This document shows, piece after piece, positions 23,088 through 30,788 of a stretch of DNA of 34,297 nt; within the stretch, counting starts at the first letter, position 1, and every line of letters starts with the position of its first letter. The notes beneath the pieces are model-generated. The model was given only the letters and a program-made list of their open reading frames with translations, ran no database searches and was not told where the DNA came from. The stretch is taken from contig DAOVNV010000002.1 of NCBI GenBank assembly GCA_030630015.1, positions 1-34,297 on the forward strand. Direction: 5' to 3'. Position numbers and translations under genes: made by a program. The DNA comes from Desulfuromonadales bacterium. GTDB taxonomy: Bacteria > Desulfobacterota > Desulfuromonadia > Desulfuromonadales > BM103.

Positions 23088-23256
23088 AATTTTCCACTCA
23101 ATGAAATTTTGACTATCCCGATAAAGCCGGATCTTTTTGACAAAGGTTTGGAAAACCAGGGGTCTCCTTTGAACTATGATCCGTAGATTTCACGGGTCAA
23201 GATTTTTAGGACAACCGGGCTGCCGAAGGATTTTGTTCTTGCGGCAGCCTTTTTTG
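23088..23256 (+). ncRNA. Candidate structured leader or small RNA upstream of a response regulator
   Basis: Between the predicted promoter and an intrinsic terminator lies about 170 bp with nested complementary arms: CCCG (23117-23120) with CGGG (23193-23196), CGGATC (23128-23133) with GATCCG (23178-23183), and CAAAGG (23141-23146) with CCTTTG (23166-23171), plus a small inner hairpin. The alternative pairing AGCCGG (23125-23130) with CCGGGCT (23215-23221) would compete with both the second stem and the terminator, as in a transcriptional switch. The 3' end (ACCGGGCTGCCGAA) recalls cyclic dinucleotide (GEMM-I) aptamers, but their diagnostic core is missing, so I do not name a class. It could equally be a free-standing sRNA. 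Confidence 0.5.
23218..23256 (+). terminator. Intrinsic terminator before the response regulator gene
   Basis: GGCTGCCG (23218-23225) and CGGCAGCC (23242-23249) form a perfect 8-bp stem followed by six Ts. It ends 36 bp before the response regulator start, the position of an attenuator. Confidence 0.85.
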
Positions 23257-23291
23257 TTTGATTTCCGGGTGGGGGCCAAAATCGGTGATTG

Positions 23292-23900
23292 ATGCTTATG
23301 AATCTGCATGTACTCACTAAAGAACGATTGAACTTTCTGATTGTTGATCCGTCGGAGTCAATCTGTCAGCTACTGGAGGCGATGCTTACTCCGGTGAAAA
23401 GCAATTTGGTTTTTGCCGGGAATGCTGATGACGGACTGGTGCAAGCACAGTCTTTCTGGCCGGATGTAATCATTGCTGACTATTCGCTTGACGGGTCCGG
23501 TGCTGTACTTTGCGAGCGTGTGAGACGTGATCCGATGCTGTGCCGGACGCCATTTATTCTGATGACTGCATTTACCAATCAGATCAGCCCGGCAAAATAC
23601 CTCAAATCCGGTTGTGATGAGATTGTTTACAAACCATTCAAATGCATGGAAATGTATAAGGCCATCCGTTCAGCCATCCAGCATACGGCTGTGGAAGGGA
23701 GAGGAACCATGATCCCCGTTCTCTATAAAACGGGTCAGTGCGACCATGTCAGCCCCAAACATCTCGACAAGATGATCAGGGAGGAAGAAATTGCCTGTTT
23801 CCGGCGCAGCGACGGTGTTGTGATGATTGGCCGTGATCCGGTGCGGACCGGCAAACCATCCAATTTCAACGGCCCCGAACGGCGTTGGGCTGCCGCCTGA
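23292..23900 (+). CDS. Single-domain response regulator with a GPERR-type C-terminal tail
   Basis: A 202-residue protein with a CheY-like receiver (about residues 14-135): LIVDPSES, phosphoacceptor Asp63 (IIADYSLDG), Thr in LMTA and the conserved Lys in VYKPF. The second acid of the usual pair is Pro20, which may weaken Mg2+ binding. The remaining 65 residues hold no known output domain but end in a compact motif, FRRSDGVVMIGRDPVR...NGPERR, which I associate with Geobacter-type signalling proteins. Start choice among TTG 23289, ATG 23292 and ATG 23298 is uncertain. It follows the structured leader and terminator, so expression may depend on readthrough. Confidence 0.85.
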   Translation: MLMNLHVLTKERLNFLIVDPSESICQLLEAMLTPVKSNLVFAGNADDGLVQAQSFWPDVIIADYSLDGSGAVLCERVRRDPMLCRTPFILMTAFTNQISPAKYLKSGCDEIVYKPFKCMEMYKAIRSAIQHTAVEGRGTMIPVLYKTGQCDHVSPKHLDKMIREEEIACFRRSDGVVMIGRDPVRTGKPSNFNGPERRWAAA

Positions 23901-23938
23901 TCAAACTCCGGACAGATTTTAGAGTCAGATCTCTTGTA

Positions 23939-23976
23939 AAAGCAGGCCGCCTCCGGTATCGGGAGCGGCCTGCTTT
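23939..23976. terminator. Bidirectional terminator
   Basis: AAAGCAGGCCGC (23939-23950) and GCGGCCTGCTTT (23965-23976) form a perfect 12-bp stem. A and T flanks let it act on both strands, between the response regulator and the convergent Cys-rich gene. Confidence 0.88.
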
Positions 23977-23998
23977 ATTTGTGATATGAGATCGGTTG

Positions 23999-24178
23999 TT
24001 AGAGGGGTTTAGGGCAGCAGAGATATTTTTTGTCATGCACCTTGACGCCGCAGTTTGTGCAGACAAACTTTGGATCATTGCACAGTTTATCAATCTCCGG
24101 ATTCATCTCCGTGCACCTGAGTTGGCACATATGCAGTTCACAGTGCTCTTCGGGGTTTTGACAATCGTTTTCAGACAT
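23999..24178 (-). CDS. Small Cys-rich protein, possible zinc-ribbon (59 aa)
   Basis: A short frame easily missed by length cut-offs. It begins with ATG at 24178 preceded by an excellent AGGAGGTG ribosome-binding site and ends in TAA. The 59-residue product (MSENDCQNPEEHCELHMCQL at its start) has nine cysteines, including FVCTNCGVKVHD and a CC pair near the end, so metal binding is likely. Similar small CxNCG...H...C proteins are frequent in Geobacter-type genomes as I recall, but no function is known. A strong bidirectional terminator lies just beyond its stop, and its own promoter would be in 24179-24267. Confidence 0.85.
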   Translation of the reverse strand: MSENDCQNPEEHCELHMCQLRCTEMNPEIDKLCNDPKFVCTNCGVKVHDKKYLCCPKPL

Positions 24179-24267
24179 TGTTCACCTCCTTGTGTTTTTC
24201 CCAATGTTAACGCATGTTCTCTGGTAGTCAACCGGTATTCTCAAGGAATGTGAGATAGTCGCTCCTG

Positions 24268-25023
24268 TCAGAGGCCCTCAAGAAAGTCTCTGACCAGGGC
24301 AAAGTAATGTGGACCATTGGTAAACATGATGTCGTTGTGACTGCCCTGCGGAAAGATGTGCAAATGGCTTGGCCCGCTGCACCAACTGGCAAGGCGTTCG
24401 GCGTGACTGGCATCAATCAGTCCATCGTGCCGTGTATGCAGGATCAGTGTCGGTTTCTGAAACGCTTTAAGATAGCCGCGAATGTTAAGGATATCTTCAA
24501 CGGCCTGCACCAACCCTTCGCGGGTTGTCCCGATTTCGCGCGGATGGATGCGCAACAACAGTCGTTCGAGTGGATCGGCGATGGCGCTTTCAAGGATCAA
24601 CCCGGCAACATCGGGAAACAGTCCGACAGCTTTCAAAGCAAACAGAGAACCGACCGAGCGACCAAACAGAATGATGTCTTCCGGGGCGCGACCGAGTGCA
24701 TCAATGATGGCAGGCACATCTTCCAGCATCTGTCCCAGCAGGGGTTGTCCGGTTGAGTTGCCATAGCCGCGAAACTCTGCCAGTAGACAGTTGCAGCCCA
24801 TTTTGCCGATCAATTGCGGAAATCCGTCGAGATAGTCGGCAACAACCTCGCCATTGCCATGGAAATGCACCAGGGTTTTGGCTTTGGCGGAAATCTCGTG
24901 ATAGGAGCAGGCCAGGCGCACACCGTCGCGTTCAATCCAGAACGGAACGGCAACAGGATCTGATCTTGGAAAAAAATAGCGCTGTGCGATAACCGGATGG
25001 TTGAGAAGCGACTGACTGGTCAT
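24268..25023 (-). CDS. Alpha/beta hydrolase (serine hydrolase)
   Basis: A 251-residue cytosolic alpha/beta hydrolase with VHFHGNGEVVADY (oxyanion-hole region), LLAEFRGYGNSTG, nucleophile elbow FGRSVGS, an acid in HTRHDGLID and His in GSHNDIMF. The pattern resembles the ABHD17/FrsA-like esterase group. The natural substrate cannot be inferred. Its ATG overlaps the msrA stop by 4 bp, so it is co-translated with msrA and may be expressed under the same oxidative-stress conditions. Confidence 0.88.
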   Translation of the reverse strand: MTSQSLLNHPVIAQRYFFPRSDPVAVPFWIERDGVRLACSYHEISAKAKTLVHFHGNGEVVADYLDGFPQLIGKMGCNCLLAEFRGYGNSTGQPLLGQMLEDVPAIIDALGRAPEDIILFGRSVGSLFALKAVGLFPDVAGLILESAIADPLERLLLRIHPREIGTTREGLVQAVEDILNIRGYLKAFQKPTLILHTRHDGLIDASHAERLASWCSGPSHLHIFPQGSHNDIMFTNGPHYFALVRDFLEGL

Positions 25024-25649
25024 TTGTCTCCCCAGATTTTTTTCAGGAACTGGTCCCTGCCGGAGTTATAGCGGTAAAATTTATAGCGTACCGGGTTCTT
25101 CTGATAATAGTCCTGGTGGTATTCCTCGGCAGGATAAAAATCCGATGCAGGCGTGATCTCCACCACGAGCTGTGAGGCAAAAACCCCCGAAGCTGTCAGT
25201 GTGTCGCGCGATTCCTCGGCCAGATGTTTTTGCTCTTCATTATGGTAGAAAATGCCCGGTCGGTACTGGGTTCCCCGATCGACGAATTGACCGTCGGCAT
25301 CGGCTGGATTGATGTTCCTCCAGAAAACCTCCAGAAGCTCTGCATAGCTGGTTTTTGAAGGGTCAAAATGGACCTGGAGTGCCTCGGTGTGCCCGGTGAT
25401 GCCGGCTGACACCTCCTGATAGGTTGGATTCAGTTTATGGCCGCCTGTGTAACCGGAAATAGTCGCCGTGACACCCTCAAGCTTGTCAAATGGTGGTTCC
25501 ATGCACCAGAAGCAGCCTCCGGCAAAAGTTGCTTTCCCTGTTGCGCTGGCTTGCGTGCCGATCATGTCGTCTCCTCCAAAAGCCCCGGACAAAGGTGGAG
25601 CCAAGGTCGCTATCCAGAGGCCAATAAAAAGGAAAATGAAACGGTTCAT
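25020..25649 (-). CDS. msrA: Peptide-methionine (S)-S-oxide reductase MsrA, exported
   Basis: The ATG at 25649 is chosen for its GGAGG 6 bp upstream and because it begins a signal peptide (MNRFIFLFIGLWIATLAPPL); the same frame extends further upstream without support. The 209-residue product has the MsrA active site GGCFWC (Cys46, Cys49) and the conserved SGYTGGH, YQEVSAGITGHTEA and YHQDYYQKNP segments. It reduces the S epimer of methionine sulfoxide. The signal peptide places it in the periplasm, so it needs an exported reductant that is not visible here. It overlaps the downstream hydrolase gene. Confidence 0.95.
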   Translation of the reverse strand: MNRFIFLFIGLWIATLAPPLSGAFGGDDMIGTQASATGKATFAGGCFWCMEPPFDKLEGVTATISGYTGGHKLNPTYQEVSAGITGHTEALQVHFDPSKTSYAELLEVFWRNINPADADGQFVDRGTQYRPGIFYHNEEQKHLAEESRDTLTASGVFASQLVVEITPASDFYPAEEYHQDYYQKNPVRYKFYRYNSGRDQFLKKIWGDK

Positions 25650-25753
25650 TGTTTTACCTCCTTCCATTTGACACCATGATAACACCCATTGTAGATACGT
25701 GCAGGATCTGTCGGGAGGAAGGGCTCGTCTGTTGCATCGACTGCGACAGGCTC

Positions 25754-26740
25754 CTAACTGATCTTCAGAACCGCAGCTCCCTGGACCTTGCCGTTGCGCA
25801 GATCTTCCAAGGCCTGGTTTGCCTCTTCGAGTTCGTAGAGCTGGACTTCGGTACGAACGGGTACGCGAGGTGCCAGCTGCAGGAATTCGAGACCGTCCTG
25901 ACGGGTCAGATTGGCAACCGATTTGATGGATCGCTCTTCCCATAATAGCTGGTAGGGGAAGGCCGGAATGTCGCTCATATGGATACCGGCACAAACGACT
26001 ATCCCGCCTCTGTCTACCGCTTCGAGGGCCGCCGGCACCAGATGCCCCTCCGGAGCGAAAATAATGGCGGCATCGAGGGGCGCGGGCGGATGTTGATCGG
26101 ACCCTCCGGCCCAGGTCGCCCCCAATCTCATGGCAAAGGCCTGACCTTCAGTGTCGCCCGGACGGGTAAAGGCATAAACATCTCTTTGTTCGTACTTGGC
26201 AACCTGAATGATGATATGCGCCGCAGCGCCGAACCCATATAAACCCAGGCGTTGAGCCGAGCCTGTCATGCGCAGGGAACGATAGCCAATCAGCCCGGCG
26301 CAAAGCAGGGGAGCCGCCTGGACATCAGGATAGTCGTCCGGCAGGGGGAAGCAGTAGCGTGCATCGGCGACCGTATATTCTGCAAAGCCGCCATCAATCT
26401 GATATCCGGTGAACCCCGGGGCCAGACAGAGATTCTCCTGGCCGGAAGTACAAAATCTGCACGTATTGCAGGTTCGCCCCAGCCAAGGAACACCCACTCT
26501 TTGTCCGCGGGAGAGGTTTTCTGCTCCCTGGCCCAGTTCGATAATTTCACCGACAATTTCATGGCCCAGAATGAGGGGCAGCTTGGGCTCTTTCAGATCC
26601 CTGTCGATGACGTGCAGGTCTGTTCGACAGACGGCACAAGCTGAAACCCGGATGAGTACTTGTCCTGGTCCCGGTTCGGGAATCGGGACATCTTGGCAAC
26701 TCAAAGGTTCGCCGATTTTTTCCAGCAGCATGGCGCGCAT
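25754..26740 (-). CDS. Zinc-dependent alcohol dehydrogenase family protein
   Basis: A 328-residue medium-chain dehydrogenase. The catalytic zinc region is ACAVCRTDLHVIDRD with GHEIVGEI; the structural zinc loop is CNTCRFCTSGQENLC, with four cysteines; the Rossmann motif GLYGFGAAAHI is a variant of the usual GxGxxG. It should oxidise an alcohol or reduce an aldehyde with NAD(P). The closest type I recall is the AdhA-like zinc-binding alcohol dehydrogenase family. The substrate is unknown. Its 3' end lies 104 bp from msrA on the same strand, with no clear terminator between. Confidence 0.92.
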   Translation of the reverse strand: MRAMLLEKIGEPLSCQDVPIPEPGPGQVLIRVSACAVCRTDLHVIDRDLKEPKLPLILGHEIVGEIIELGQGAENLSRGQRVGVPWLGRTCNTCRFCTSGQENLCLAPGFTGYQIDGGFAEYTVADARYCFPLPDDYPDVQAAPLLCAGLIGYRSLRMTGSAQRLGLYGFGAAAHIIIQVAKYEQRDVYAFTRPGDTEGQAFAMRLGATWAGGSDQHPPAPLDAAIIFAPEGHLVPAALEAVDRGGIVVCAGIHMSDIPAFPYQLLWEERSIKSVANLTRQDGLEFLQLAPRVPVRTEVQLYELEEANQALEDLRNGKVQGAAVLKIS

Positions 26741-26780
26741 ATGTATGCTCTTTCTACAGTTGATGCAGCAATGAATGATA

Positions 26781-26875
26781 TGAACCTCGGATCCCGTCGA
26801 GTACTCACTAATACTGAATTATATCAGGATCATTTCCAAAATAAATACTGGATCCGTCGATTACTCACAGGTTCA
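26781..26875. repeat. Composite repeat upstream of the polyprenyl synthase gene
   Basis: GGATCCcGTCGAgTACTCAC (26789-26808) recurs as GGATCCGTCGATTACTCAC (26850-26868), a direct repeat about 60 bp apart. The pair is flanked by TGAACCT (26781-26787) and its complement AGGTTCA (26869-26875). It lies in the region divergent between the dehydrogenase and synthase genes, so a pair of regulator sites is possible; a small mobile-element remnant is the alternative. Confidence 0.5.
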
Positions 26876-26930
26876 AATTAAACTGATGGTGAAATGATGT
26901 GTCAGGGATATTCAAACAAGGAAAAAAGCT

Positions 26931-26960
26931 TTGACAAGATTTCATGAAATTCATTAGGAT
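26931..26960 (+). promoter_or_regulatory. Predicted sigma-70 promoter for the polyprenyl synthase gene
   Basis: TTGACA (26931-26936), an 18-bp spacer and TAGGAT (26955-26960) lie 32 bp before the start codon. Confidence 0.6.
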
Positions 26961-26992
26961 AGGGCACTTCATTTCCCGAGGATTTTCTCCCA

Positions 26993-27961
26993 ATGGACCG
27001 TGTTCTCAATCTGCTCGCCGACGATATCCAACTCGTCGAGGCCCAGTTCCGCAAAGATCTGGATTCGCGTGTACCGCTAATCCGCAAGGTCGGCGAATAT
27101 GTCCTTTCCAGCGGAGGCAAGCGTATTCGCCCGATGCTTCTGCTGCTCAGCGCCCGCCTGGTTGGTTACACTGGTGATGCCCACGTCGGTCTGGCCAGTG
27201 TCGTCGAATTCATCCATACAGCTACTCTGCTGCATGATGACGTCGTTGACAGCGCTGTTTTGCGGCGCGGCCAGGACTCCGCCAACGCGATCTGGGGCAA
27301 CGAAGCCAGTGTGCTGGTCGGCGACTTTCTGTTCGCAAAATCTTTTTCGATCATGGTCCGCGGCGGTAACCTCGATATTTTGCGCGCCCTGTCGGATGCA
27401 ACCACCCAGATGGCGGAAGGGGAGGTTCTGCAACTGATAAGTACCTGTGATCTCGATCTTGACGAAGAGCATTATATCGAAGTTGTCCGCAATAAAACGG
27501 CGGTACTGCTTGCCGCAGCATGTCGATCCGGCGCCATTCTTGGAGACTGCCCCAAAGAACAGGAAGATGCCCTTGCCGCTTATGGCATGGACCTCGGCAT
27601 TGCTTTTCAGTTTATGGATGATGCCCTCGACTACGTGGCCGACCAGGAAGAGTTCGGCAAGGCGCAGGGCCATGACCTGCTCGAGGGCAAGGTGACGCTG
27701 CCCCTGATTCATGCCCTGCGACAGTGCACTGCCGATGAAAGGCAGCGGGCCGAAGTGATTGTTGATCAGGACGAACTGCCGCAGGAAGACCTCGATTATG
27801 TGATTAAACTGATCGATACTTACGATGGCATCCTCTATACGCGGGAACGCGCTGGTATCTTTATCGACCAGGCGAAGGCCCGGCTCAACGTTTTTGCTGA
27901 AGGACCGATCAAGGAGGCTCTCTGCATCCTTGCCGACTACGTGGTCAGTCGCGCAAAATAA
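26993..27961 (+). CDS. ispB: Long-chain polyprenyl (octaprenyl-type) diphosphate synthase
   Basis: A 322-residue trans-prenyl synthase with Asp-rich motifs DDVVD (from Asp82) and DDALD (from Asp209), FQF before the second, and GKRIRPMLLLLSA near the start. The first motif has no two-residue insertion and the residue five before it is Ala, leaving room for a long product, unlike the C15-type enzyme encoded at 9213. It extends farnesyl diphosphate to the side chain of respiratory quinones, probably menaquinone in this lineage. Exact chain length is not readable. Gene stands alone with its own promoter and terminator. Confidence 0.93.
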   Translation: MDRVLNLLADDIQLVEAQFRKDLDSRVPLIRKVGEYVLSSGGKRIRPMLLLLSARLVGYTGDAHVGLASVVEFIHTATLLHDDVVDSAVLRRGQDSANAIWGNEASVLVGDFLFAKSFSIMVRGGNLDILRALSDATTQMAEGEVLQLISTCDLDLDEEHYIEVVRNKTAVLLAAACRSGAILGDCPKEQEDALAAYGMDLGIAFQFMDDALDYVADQEEFGKAQGHDLLEGKVTLPLIHALRQCTADERQRAEVIVDQDELPQEDLDYVIKLIDTYDGILYTRERAGIFIDQAKARLNVFAEGPIKEALCILADYVVSRAK

Positions 27962-27988
27962 TTGACTGCTCTGTTACCTTCCGAATGC

Positions 27989-28034
27989 CAGCGCCTGAGC
28001 CCGCACCATGTTGCGATTTCAGGCGCTGTTTTTT
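27989..28034 (+). terminator. Intrinsic terminator after the polyprenyl synthase gene
   Basis: CAGCGCCTGA (27989-27998) and TCAGGCGCTG (28019-28028) form a perfect 10-bp stem followed by six Ts. Confidence 0.9.
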
Positions 28035-28115
28035 GTCCAATGCTCTTCAGTAACTCATTGATCGACTGCTTCATTCGGGGTTCTGATTTCCCGGTGTCCC
28101 TGATATACTTACGAG

Positions 28116-30623
28116 ATGTTCCGTCTTTCCTACCATAAAAAGGTTCTCTATTCTTTTTGTGTCCTGTCGCTGGTTCCTCTGGTCCTGATGGCGATTTTTT
28201 CCGCCCTGAATCTCAGGACTGTCGAAGGAGTACTGCGCAGCAGTGCGATTGATGCCCTGGACCAGCAGGCGGCCGAGATGCTCGAACTTCGGGCGGTTAT
28301 GGTGGCCAACGAGGTCAGAACTTTCCTGCGCAGTGCAGAAGACCACCTGGCCGCTTTCGCGCAGTTGGAGCCCACCTCTGAAAACTATCTCCATTTCAGT
28401 CGTACGAACCGCCGGCAGATCTGGGTACGAGCCGGCACCAACGAGGAATCGTGGGAAGATCGCCTGGTAATCCCACTTTACAGCGAGTTGACTTTCGTTG
28501 GCGCCGATGGTTTCGAACGGGTGCGGATTCAGGGTGACCAGGTGCTTAATGAACTGCGCGACGTGTCAAATCCTGCGAATACGACCTATCTCACTGAAAC
28601 CTACTTTGCTTCTGCCCGGGATCTTCCTCCAGGACGCATCTATGTTTCGCACGTGACCGGATGGCATGTGAACAAGATGGAACAGTTGCAGGGTGCGGCA
28701 ACGCCCGAGGAGGCTGTCGAGGGGCAAAAATACAAGGGGGTTATCCGCTTTGCCAGGCCGGTTCATGCTGAGGACGGACATCTGAAAGGCGTCGCTGTCC
28801 TCTCCCTGGATCATCGCCACCTGATGGAGTTCACCCAACATATCAGCCCCACGGAGGAGCGGTTCGTTGTTTTCCCCTCCTACCAGAGCGGCAATTACGC
28901 GTTCATGTTTGACAACGAGGGCTGGATCATTACCCACCCGAAGCTCTGGGATATCCGTGGTTTGGACCGTGATGGCCACTTGGTTCCGCCTTTCACGGAA
29001 CACTCATCACCCGATGCGATCGCTCGAGGGATTATCCCCTACAACTTGGGACAGGCGGCTTTTATTCATCCCAACTATCCATTTGCCCATCAAGCGGTTC
29101 TCGGTGGACGTTCGGGTGTGGTCGATGTGACCAATGTCGGTGGATCGCGCAAAATTATGGCTTATGCTCCGATTTTCTATGACCCGGGTCTCTATGCCGA
29201 AAGTGGTGTCTTCGGCGGGGTGACGATCGGTGCCGAGGTGCGCCAGTTCCACAAGACCGCCGAGCAAGCTTCGGCCCGCATCAACAAGCTTTTTGCCGGT
29301 TTCCTGGGCAGCGCCTGGATTTTGATCGGCCTGACTGCGGTGCTTGTCGCTTTTGCGGCCTACAAGCTTTCGCGCAGCGTGACCAATCCTCTTTCAAGTC
29401 TTATCTCGACTACCCGGGAAATGGCGCGCGGCAACCTGGAGACCAGGGTCGATATCAAGAGCCCCGCAGAGGTGGCTGATCTTGCCACCGCGTTCAATCG
29501 CATGGCCAGTCAGTTGCGTGAGCGGCAAAGCCGGCTGCTCAAAACCCTGTCTCAACTGCGCAACTCGCGCCATGAAATTCTGCGTGAGCGAAACCTGACG
29601 ATGACGATCGTCGAAAGCGTCGATACAGGTATCCTGACGCTGGATATCGAGAACCGGGTCACGTCATTTAATAGTGCGGCAGAACATATCCTGGGGTTGC
29701 GTGAGATGCCGCTCAAAACTGCCCTGTCTGATGTATTGAAGGATTGGCCTGAATTGAAAGAGGTTCTGGAGAATGTACCGTTCCAATCCAAATGGGGGGA
29801 GTATGTGTCCATGGAGCGAAAGGGCAATGCCCTGACCTTCCTCCTGACTCTCTATCCCTTGACCACCGGGACGGATGCTGGCCGGATTCTGACCGTGGAA
29901 GACCTGACGGAACGGGTCAACCTCCGCCAGCAGATGGCGCGTTTCGAACGCCTTGCATCTTTGGGAAGGCTGTCTGCCGGAATAGCCCATGAAGTCAGGA
30001 ACCCGTTAACCGGTATCAGTTTGCTGCTCGACGAACTGCATGACCGCCTGCTCGCCAATCCTGGTGACCAGCTTCTGATCCAGAAAGCCCTGCAGGAAAT
30101 TGAGCGACTGGAAGGGCTGGTCAGTGAACTCCTGCATTTCTCATCGTTGCCTGTGACGCGTCGTTCCAAAGGGGACATCGCCAAGGTTCTGAACGATACG
30201 CTTTTCCTAGTCAAAAAACAGTGCGAGCGACAGAATGTGGAACTGCTGATCGACCTTCCTGAGGGGTTGCCGCACCTGAGTGTGGATGCCGACCAACTCA
30301 AGCAGGCGTTTCTTAACCTGCTGACCAATGCCCTGGATGCCATGCCCGGCGGAGGACGTCTCTCCGTTTCCATCCGTGCCGGTGATGAGAACCTTTGCAT
30401 CTCCTTTGCCGATACCGGTGAAGGGATTGTCGCCGAAAAAACCGCTCTGATTTTCGAACCTTTTTATACCACCAAAGGGGAGGGGACCGGGCTGGGTCTT
30501 TCTATCACGCATACGATCATCGCCAATCATGGTGGGCATATTGAAGTCAAAAGCCGCCCCGGTGAGGGTACGACTTTTGAGATATGTCTGCCTTTTGATG
30601 GCCGAAAATCGCCTCAAATGTGA
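28116..30623 (+). CDS. Sensor histidine kinase (periplasmic sensor-HAMP-PAS-HisKA-HATPase)
   Basis: An 835-residue kinase. A membrane helix at about residues 10-32 is followed by a roughly 360-residue periplasmic sensor, probably a double Cache domain, then a second helix (about 393-417), HAMP (418-470), PAS (about 493-600), a dimerisation domain with phosphoacceptor His625 (AGIAHEVRNP) and a C-terminal ATPase with NLLTNALDAMPGG, GEGI, FYTTKGEGTGLGLS. The form is that of NtrB/ZraS-like kinases that pair with sigma-54 activators, and exactly such a regulator follows 165 bp downstream. The ligand is unknown. A good -10 (TATACT, about 20 bp upstream of the ATG) is present. Confidence 0.93.
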   Translation: MFRLSYHKKVLYSFCVLSLVPLVLMAIFSALNLRTVEGVLRSSAIDALDQQAAEMLELRAVMVANEVRTFLRSAEDHLAAFAQLEPTSENYLHFSRTNRRQIWVRAGTNEESWEDRLVIPLYSELTFVGADGFERVRIQGDQVLNELRDVSNPANTTYLTETYFASARDLPPGRIYVSHVTGWHVNKMEQLQGAATPEEAVEGQKYKGVIRFARPVHAEDGHLKGVAVLSLDHRHLMEFTQHISPTEERFVVFPSYQSGNYAFMFDNEGWIITHPKLWDIRGLDRDGHLVPPFTEHSSPDAIARGIIPYNLGQAAFIHPNYPFAHQAVLGGRSGVVDVTNVGGSRKIMAYAPIFYDPGLYAESGVFGGVTIGAEVRQFHKTAEQASARINKLFAGFLGSAWILIGLTAVLVAFAAYKLSRSVTNPLSSLISTTREMARGNLETRVDIKSPAEVADLATAFNRMASQLRERQSRLLKTLSQLRNSRHEILRERNLTMTIVESVDTGILTLDIENRVTSFNSAAEHILGLREMPLKTALSDVLKDWPELKEVLENVPFQSKWGEYVSMERKGNALTFLLTLYPLTTGTDAGRILTVEDLTERVNLRQQMARFERLASLGRLSAGIAHEVRNPLTGISLLLDELHDRLLANPGDQLLIQKALQEIERLEGLVSELLHFSSLPVTRRSKGDIAKVLNDTLFLVKKQCERQNVELLIDLPEGLPHLSVDADQLKQAFLNLLTNALDAMPGGGRLSVSIRAGDENLCISFADTGEGIVAEKTALIFEPFYTTKGEGTGLGLSITHTIIANHGGHIEVKSRPGEGTTFEICLPFDGRKSPQM

Positions 30624-30788
30624 GTTTTGTGTTTGTGATAGTAGGCTTCCGGGAGAAATCTGGCCAAAATCCACCATTTTTTTGTTGTCATCATGCAGGA
30701 TATCCCGTTAGAATGCACCAACCTATCTAGGAGGCTGTCGAACTATTCATGAGTCAATCTCCTGGGTGATGAAAGGCTGGGGTCTGCT

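Noticed and set aside
23120..23230. Cyclic di-GMP/cGAMP riboswitch (GEMM-I)
   Set aside because: The 3' segment looks similar, but the diagnostic GGGACGCAAAGCC core is absent and the order of elements is wrong; kept only as an unclassified structured leader.
25650..25994. N-terminal extension of MsrA to 324 residues
   Set aside because: The extension overlaps the dehydrogenase gene on the same strand in another frame, and the ATG at 25649 has a strong ribosome-binding site and begins a signal peptide.
30720..30788. Possible insertion-sequence end (AGGAGGCTGTCGAACTATTC) before the sigma-54 regulator
   Set aside because: No matching inverted end, no target duplication and no transposase remnant nearby.
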